A stretch of 64,000 bases of DNA from Distichodus sexfasciatus (Eukaryota > Chordata > Actinopteri > Characiformes > Distichodontidae), in assembly GCA_032718565.1 (NCBI GenBank), contig JAVGVS010000396.1:124001-188000 (forward strand), written 5' to 3'. Under the pieces are notes generated by a model, which had not been told where the DNA came from, ran no database searches, and saw only the letters and a list, made by a program, of their open reading frames with translations. The position numbers and the translations under genes were made by a program. Position 1 is the first letter of the stretch. Each line of letters starts with the position of its first letter. Shown one piece after another: positions 53,501-62,500 of this stretch.

Positions 53501-56500
53501 CTACTGTTACCTTTCTATTAGCTCAGTCTTGTCTGGCCAATCTTCTTTGACCTCTGCCTTCAACAAGGCACTTTAACCTGGAGAACTACCCGTTTTTTTT
53601 TTTTCTTTTAGGTCATGTGTTGTGAAGCCCAATAGTTCTGTTAGCAGATCCTTTTGACTATGTTTACATGATGAGCTGATTAGATGACTGCTTTAATGAG
53701 CAGTATTAATAATAATCTTTCTTAATACAATGAGAGAATAACACTTTCTTTCTAAATGTATTTTAAGTGAAACCTTCAGCCCAACCTATTATGGTCTAAT
53801 GTCAGCATGGCAGATCTGTCTGCATCTGAATTAATAGCAAATATAGGTTTATAAAGCAAGTACAAAAGGCTGTGATATAGATGACTTTTGATAGAATTGG
53901 CTTGTCTCAATTCCCACATCTACACAGCGGCACTACAGCAGAATGGCTTGATAACATAGAAAAATCAGGCTGGGCTGTGACTATTCAGGCTTCTGAGATT
54001 TAAGTAGCCGATGGAAGGCTCTCCAAATTTTCAGACACTTTCTGGATGCAGCCCAAAACCTTCATTTGCACTTAGTTATCAGCCAAAAAGAGACACTTTT
54101 CATTTTCCAGAGAGTCAAAGTACCACTCCGATGTGGATCACAACTAAAGAGTTGACACGAGAATACACAGTGGAACATGCAAACTTTATGAACAGACTGC
54201 GCGGTTTTGACATTGTAGTTATGCAATCTCCAAATAAGAATAATAAGAATGAGCACCTGCAAAATGATATCTTAATTAAAACATGCAGAATGTAGAATAT
54301 ATATATTTTATCATTCTGAATTTGGATTATTAAACCTGACTGGAAATTTCAAGATGCCCAATTTGCACCCCTTGCACATTACTGAGGCACTCTAATTTTC
54401 AACACAGTGCAAAAATGTTCAATATCCAGACCTCAGCAAATGGCCAACATTATTCAAGCTGACTTCAACCTGTTATACATAGAAGACAAGTTCAATTATA
54501 GTTTAGACCCTTATTTTAGACACATCAAAATAATTAGAACCTCTGGCTTTCAGTTTCATTGTGAGGTTAAGGTTGAAACAATCCTGACACATTATTGCAC
54601 TAAATATGGACACACATTTAATGTTCTTTGGCTGCAGTGATTCAATGGCTATCTATCAGACCACAGCCTTGGGACTCTTTAAAGAAATCTTGCCAAAACC
54701 TACAGGAAAACTGCAGAATCAGCAATACACAAAATCACAAAATAAGTCCAGCCTGATTTCTTCAAAGCCAGATTTATCAATCAAATCAGTCAAATATCTT
54801 AAGGCCAAAAATGACTGCAAGAATGAAGGGTATGACAGATAGTAGATAGCTATAATCTATATGATAGTGAGCGATTATTTGTCATTGTGAACACACCACA
54901 GCACAGCACACAGTGCACCACAACGAAATGTGACCTGTGCATTTAACCCATCCCTGAAGGAGCATTGGGCAGCTGACAAGGGCAGCGCCCGGGGAGCAGG
55001 GCTTGAGCACGGTACCTTGCTTATGAGTACCTCAGTGGTAACTTTATCAGTCCTGGATTCAAACCTGCGAACACGGGGCGAATCATGATCATGGGGCGAA
55101 CACCCTACCGTTATGCCACCAACTGCCTCCTCTATATCTATCTACCTGTCTATCTACTATGTATATAGTATAGCTGCCCGTCATACATTATAAATTCCCT
55201 TAAAAATAATCATGAACTTAAATTCACTTATAAATAAGAAATGAGATCTGCCTCAAAATTAGGCTTAAATTGTTTGCATAACACTTTGTATAGATTTTGT
55301 TGACTACATACAAGTTTGCTTACAAGTGATAACATTTTGACATTCATGCGTTTTGTCAATACAAAATAAAAAAATTGTCAATCCCTTTAGCTCCTGATTA
55401 TTATTAAAACAGGTCATTTTAAACAATCAAAAATATAGTGACTAATAAAATATAGTGATTGATAAAATTTGATCGTGATACATTTTTATGTTATATTGCC
55501 TGACCTCACTTCCAAATCACCCACTTAGCTGTAGTGCAGTTAGCTTATCAACATCCTCCATCATGCTACAGAAGGATTTAGACTCACTTGGCCCTCATCA
55601 AGTCCTGGTCCTTCAGAGCAGAACCCTGGAGGTAGATGACCCTCTGAGACCAGAGCGGAATCTGTAATACCCGACGCACCTGGATGTCCATCTCGGTGGG
55701 GCACAGGATAACCACATAGTAATCCTTCAGAAATGAAAGTCAGATTCAGATCATTAAAAACCCAGACCACAAAAAGGATCTACACATATGAGCAGATGCA
55801 TCTAAACCAACACCAAAGCTGACTTTCACTCAGAAACTGATCAGTAAAATCTGAGATTGTGCACTCTGTGTACACAAGGCAGATGAAATAAATCGGTGCA
55901 GGAAAACTGATTCTATCATTTGTAAATATGAGACCTTACCTCACATATAAGTTTCTTCCCAAATGCAACAAAAGTAATTTAAACTGCAGTTAACAAACCA
56001 AGTGAAATTAAAAGTTTTTCAAGTTGGAAATGAATTCCTCTTAACACATGAATGCTTCAAGTAACCAAACTGAATAACGATACTGAAATAAGTGAAGCAC
56101 TGATTTTGAAATTTACATACGATTAGTTTAATATCATTTATTCTATGTCTAGAACTTTTATACTTTCCAGTGATTCTGTCAAATCAAATAATCTAATATC
56201 AGATATTTTGATTATTTCATGCTTTTTTTTTCAACAAATGCATGGGATGCAATTTTTAAATTTTTTCACCACAAACCTGCAATCTGGGATGAGCATAGAA
56301 CTCAGTAAGGAAATCCATGAGGAGGTCAATCTTAAGAGAACTGACGCAGAGAACGACATGTTTTTCAGTCTGCGCTCGATGCCGGCTGTAATTACCGCCT
56401 GATTTCTGCCTCTCCATCCACAGGTATGCTAGTTCTTCAAACTGGCACCATATCAGAAAAATAGTTTTAGCATTTCTAATGCAAAGCATGCGAATGGTAC

Positions 56501-59500
56501 TAATGGAACTAATGCATGAACAAATTAGTTTCTTCTACAGCTTTTTTCACTGCAATTACCTGCAATGGCAATACCACAAGAGCCACACATATCATGATGA
56601 CCACTAGCAGCTGAGATGGCCAGATCCGAGGGGTAACGTCTCCATAGCCCACAGTGGAGAAAGTAACGATGCAGAAATACAAAGAGTCGAACAGGGAGAG
56701 ATTCTTCCCCGCTCGCTCTAGGTGCTGAATCCCGCAGGCCCTAATTAAGCATTTTCAAATGAAAGGGGAAGACAGAACTTTTCACAATTTAAAAAGGTGG
56801 ACTCATTGAGAAAGTAGTTCTAATTTCACTCAGATATGAAAATCTTACTTTGCACCTAAATTAAAAGGTCAGCATTTTTGAGGGAAAATGCTATCTAGCA
56901 GAAGTCAAATGTCAAAACTTTTATTGTTTTAATATACAAATAAGCATGAGCTACTGGATCTTTTTTACATTGTACACTGTATTTTCTTATTTCTTCTTTA
57001 AACGTTACCATAAATGTCTAACAAAGTTAATGAGTCAGAGTTAGAAGGGAATAGAAGTCTCACCCAGTGAAGACGAGACACAGTAGGGTGCAGATGAGGA
57101 TGAGAACTTGGTTGAACATGGCAGAGTGGGTGCGCTGGATTGCACGATGAAGATCATTCTGCAGGAGAGAAAATAAGAGTAAGGCTTGATGTGGCATGTC
57201 TGCAGAGACAATCTCAAATTTTATTGATTTGTATTTATGCATTTATTTATTTTATTACAAATATTTTTCCCATTATTAATCATATAATACATTTTCAAAA
57301 GAAGAGGACTGGTTATTAACCCTTGTGGAATATCAACTACAATTGCAGTTGATATGCCACAATGATCAGTACTCGGTCTTCATCAGAAGGGTCAGTATCC
57401 ATTGCTGGGAAATTCAAAATGGGATAAATTCCCTGCCAAGTTCTGCTTGGCTATTTGACACAACCATCTGCTAGAGGATAGAATGCTGGCACAGTCTCAA
57501 GTTCATGATGATTAATGACTCATGTCTCATTTTTCTGTTGAATTATAATTCTTAATGGAATTGATAGCTTCCTGAGCTGGTCGGATTGGAGATTGGGAAT
57601 TTGATTACAATGCTCCACCAAATAGACTGAAAGATTTGCCGTTAGTGGATTGAAAGTGGAGGCAGCTGCTTACTTACAATCATGTTCTCAAGTGCAGACT
57701 TCGCAAGCCAGCAGTTAAGGAACACTGGGACAAATATGTTCCTCCATGGGGGCCAAAAGATCTATAAGAGATATTAAAAATTCAACACAACTGCTTCCAA
57801 AGAGGTTCTATTTTGTAGATATTCTGCATATATTTTGTCTCCTGTCCTTCTCAACCACACATATTAAAGTTCCTTTCCTACCATATTCCACAATAATCCA
57901 TTTTTCACGGGAAGTCAATGTTTCATACCACCTCTCTAACGCTCAACAGATACAGGATTTTGAAGAATGACACCAACTTGAATATTTGAGGCTATGAATT
58001 TGATAATCATTTATCAGCTGATTTTTTTAATGATGGTCTCAAATTTCTCCATTTCTTTTTAATTGTCATTTATTGTCCATAAATGCTGCTACCAGGCTAG
58101 TTTGGCATTTAGGTCAGTTCAGATAATAATATTGTACACTGGTTTATTGCTCAACCAGTTTACTATTTCCTCATTCACTATACTCATTTTTTCTAACATA
58201 CTGCATTCATACTCCATATTATTATAGCTGCTTTATTACCAAATTCAATGCTTCAATGCTTACTCTGTTTAAATCTAATCTTCAAGAAATAAGAGACTTA
58301 GATTCGCTTTTGTCTGTTCTCAACTTACTGTAAATTAATCTATTTGTCTAATTTTACTTAAAATTGCTGCCACCGTCTCAGGTATGAACCAGGTTCCCTT
58401 TCGATATTTCACTCGTACTGCGTCGCAAGACGCTATGGGGAAAACTCCTTTTTCCACTTCGACTGAAGCCTTTTTTTTCAATCACGCAGTGCAACTGCAC
58501 GCTGATTGGTTTGTCAAAGTTAACTTGATCTAACCAATCAACTGACGGCGGTAATGAGTCGGCCAATGGCCGTGCCGCTTTACCGGGTGCCGGCATTTGC
58601 ATGGGGCGGCATCAACCGGCTCTATAAATGCAGGCATTTTGCCGTTGATCGAGCATCGCAGCTGGAATTTGGCAACTTATTTGCCGTTCCCCTGCCGCTT
58701 CCGGCATTTTAAAGAGCGTTTTTTTTCTCTTTTAAAAGACCAATAAGGCATTTTTCAATGCCACGCCGCTGCGCTCTGACGACGGCCATCTTGAGTGTGT
58801 GTGCTGTCTGGGCGAGTCCCATGCAGACACCGCTCTCTCCTCTGCTGATTGCCCGCACTGTGAGGCTCTCAGCATCTCAGCGCTGCGCTCGGGGCTAGCG
58901 CTCTTTTCAGAGCGTGACCCCGCCCCTCCCTTCCTCCCATCTACCTCCTCCCAGGGCCCTGTGAGGAAGAAACGGCGGGGTAGAGTGGCTGCGCGTTTGG
59001 AAGCGGACGAGCTCTCGCCGGCTCCGTGCCCACGAGCCTCGCCCTCTCCTCCTATGTATCCCGTCTTCTTCACCCAAGCCGACCAGCGTCCCTCAGCGGC
59101 TGCGAGCGTTGCGTTCGGCGAAGTGGGGAACGATGACATTTTAACATCTAAGCTGGCTGCCTCCGGCCAGCGGCGGAGTGCGACTCTGAGTCGACCCGCC
59201 CCCAGCCGCCGTCATCTTCCGTGGCGCCAGAAGCAGGACTGATGAGCTCATCAGCGTCTCGAGCCCTCCACGCGAAACAAACTGGGCGATGGTTTCTTCC
59301 GTGGCGCCAGCAGTACCCCTAACAATGCTCGGCCCCCTTCTTCCAGAAGTCCTGACGAGCTCACCAAAGCGCCTGCCTCGTCAAGGTCAGTCTTCCCTCC
59401 TCTCGCGCTCTCCTCCGTGGTGGCTGCTTGAGAGAAAGACTCGTGCACCTGCCTCCAGCTAGATAAGTCGATGGCCGCACATCTCTGCCTGCCCTCGGCC

Positions 59501-62500
59501 ATTGGATGGAAGGCCAAGGCGGGCATGCCCCTCCAAGCCCTGCACAACCATTTGGTGGCCTGGCTGGCATCGCTTATGCACGCCCCACGACCAAGCCGCC
59601 TCAGCCCTGCATTCCATGTGTGCTGCAGGTGTTCAGGCAAGATGCTTTTCGCCTCAGAAGGAGCGGCCTCGACGTCACTTCCTACCGACCTGCGAAGTGC
59701 GACGGACCTGGCTCTTCGTGCCACCAAGGCCACAGCCCAAGCCATCGGTCGCTTGATGTCGAGCTTGGTGGTTCTGGAGCGCCATCTTTGGGATGGCGGA
59801 GATGAAGGGCGGATAAGGTCCCATTCCTCGATGCTCCGTCTCTCAGGTGGCCTCTTCGGACCCGGCAGTTGAGGTTCGCCCGGCTTCACTGAGGCTCAGA
59901 AGTCGTCCCAGGCTATCGACACTTGCTTCCTCCTGAAGCGTTCCAGCACGCCGTCTGCCGCCAATGCGCCCCCAGGTCAGGCGACTCGGCAGCCCTGCTC
60001 CTCTCTCTCGCTCTGGATTCACAACCCAGGGGAGCATCAAGAGAGAGCACGCTCACGTTCAGCAAGGCGCTTCCCCACCCAGCGTGCAGGTCTGCCCAAG
60101 ATCGCCATGGATCCGCGCAGGAGATCCTCCTGAATGCAAGCAGGAGAGGAAGGGGTTGAGTCCCGCCGCGGCTGGACCACCCCTCAAGTGGCTTCGCGCC
60201 AACCTCTCACCACCCCGTTCGCCGCCGGATGCAGAGGCAAGTGTGTCTTCGGTTCCCGCCCGGCCCATACAAGTGCCCGGCTGTCCGACCACTGTGATAG
60301 CGGAAATAAAAACAAAAAACACACATCCTCACAAAAAGAGCAATTTTCCTCTTCCTCACATGTCAGATTCGCTGCCCCTGGGCAACCAATCAGCAGCATA
60401 TTCATCCATCCCAGCGAACCCGAGGGCCTGGCAGGTCATCCCTGCGGTGTCAGACTGGGTGATGGGTACAGTAAGACGAGGTTACACTTTACAGTTTGCT
60501 CGCAGACCCCCCCGCTTTCGCGTGGTCCCCCCCACTGGGTAATGCTTGTGACAAGACCACTCAAAAGCGTTCTCCGTGCCAGGTGGGCAACTTGCTGAAA
60601 AGGAGCCATAGAGATGCGTTCCTCAGCTCAAAAGCGAGTCAGGCTTTACAGCGGTATTTCCTCGTCCCAAAAAAAGGCGGCGGGTCTCCGACCCGATTTT
60701 GGACCTCAGGCTTCTGAACCGTGCCCTGGTCAGAGTGGCGTTCAGAATGGTGACAGCAAAAAGCAGATCCTCCGCATAAATTAAGCCCAGAGGACTGGTT
60801 TATGTCCCTGAATCTGAAAGATGCATACTTTCATCAAATTGCCTTGCCCCCCCATCACAGGCGCTTTCTGAGATTGGCCTTCGAGGGCGTGGCATATCAA
60901 TACAAGGTCCTTCTGTTTGGTTTGTCTCTGGCTCCCCGCACTTTTACGCGGTGCATGGATGCGGCGCTCTCCCCTCTGAGGCAGATCCGCGTCCTCAACT
61001 ACCTCGATAACTGGCTCATTCTGTGGCCCAGTCAGAGGCAGTTTCGATATGCGCATCGAACCCGCTTCTCCTCAGCCCTTGCCAGGTGTCTGGGGCTCCA
61101 GGTCAATTTCGCCAAGAGCATCCTATTACCCGCAACAGATCTGCGTTCCTGGGGATAATGTCGACTCTGTCGCGAATGAACACGAGTCTTTCGGCAAGCC
61201 GAGCAGGTCAATTCAGAACGCGCAGCCTCGCCGTGGAGGCTCCTGCCGCACCCGCTCAAGGCCTTCCAGAGAGGATTCTGGAGCGCGCCCCATGGCAGCG
61301 GCTTCACCAGTACTCTGCTTTACATGCGTCCCATCCAGTTGTGGTTGAAGTAGAGGGTTCCATTTGCAGCATGGCACCACGGGCGCCACCGCATAACGGT
61401 AACTCGGGCCTGTGTCACAGCCCTGACCCGTTGGAAGGACCCTCGTTGGCTAGCCCAAAGGGTGCGCCTGAGCGCGGCACACAGGAGAAGGTGGGTTAGG
61501 GCGCTGTGCGAGCAAACCGGCCTCCGGCCTTTGGTGCGGGATGCACATCAACTGCCTCGAGATGCTTTCGCAGTGTGCGTGCCGCAAGCCTTCCTGCCAG
61601 AACTGAGGCACCATGTGCTGGTGCGCTCAGACAACGCCCGCTCAGTGGTGTCTATGTGAATCACAAAGGCGGAATTGTCTCGGCGCCTCTTTTGCGCTTA
61701 CCAGCGCCTTTTGATATGGGCCCAGAGCCAACCTGCGCTTTCAGGGCATCGCGCCGCGTGCGGGCAAATTGAACCAGGGGCAGACATGCTGTCGAGCAAT
61801 GTCTGGTCAGAGGGCTTCAGGCGCTCCACCCCCTCGTGGTTCAGATCTTCCGCTTTACATGTTCCCTCCGGTCGCTCTGTTACCACAGGTACTCAGACGA
61901 GTCCGGGAGTGCAAGCTCAGGCTTCTCCTGGTAGCCCCCTTCTGGAGAGACCAGCCCGTGGTGGCCGGGTGTTCCGGTTGTTGGAGACAGCCCGTGGCGA
62001 TTCCCTTGGTAGGGACCTCCTCTCAGCGAGCAGCTCGCTGTGGCACCAGTCAAGCTGTGGGCCCTTCATGTCTGGCACTCAATGGTGCTGGGCCTCCGGA
62101 GTGCATCCTGAACACCATGTCTGTGAGGCTGAGGCGCACGGCAGAAATGGGCTGTCTTTGAGGCGTGGTGCCGGGACCGGAACTTCGATCCGGTCTCCTC
62201 AGAGGTCTTGGTGGTCTTATCATTCCTGCAGGAGTTGCTGGACAAGCAGCGTTCTCCCTCGACCGTCCAAGGTTTGCAACCCGGCAATAAGCGGCCTTTC
62301 ATGCCCCTATTGTGGGGCACTTTCGATTAGGCAGGCTGTGGCGGTTATTCCAATTTTTGAGCGCCAGGCGGTTGTCCCCCTCATGGGACTTATCCACCGT
62401 GCTGAGGCCCTGAAAGGGGGCCCCCATTAGAGCCTCTACCTCCTCGGGCAGGCAGCTCTCGCTTAAGACTGCCCTGCTCTGGCACTGGCGTCTGTAGCTC

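Noticed and set aside
59251..59889. 212-residue minus-strand ORF
   Set aside because: It is antisense to the GC-rich Gag-like region of the DIRS element, where all six frames stay open by composition.
61675..62430. 251-residue plus-strand ORF in the DIRS element
   Set aside because: The recognisable DIRS protein traces switch frames across this interval. The long frame itself reads as a low-complexity shadow.
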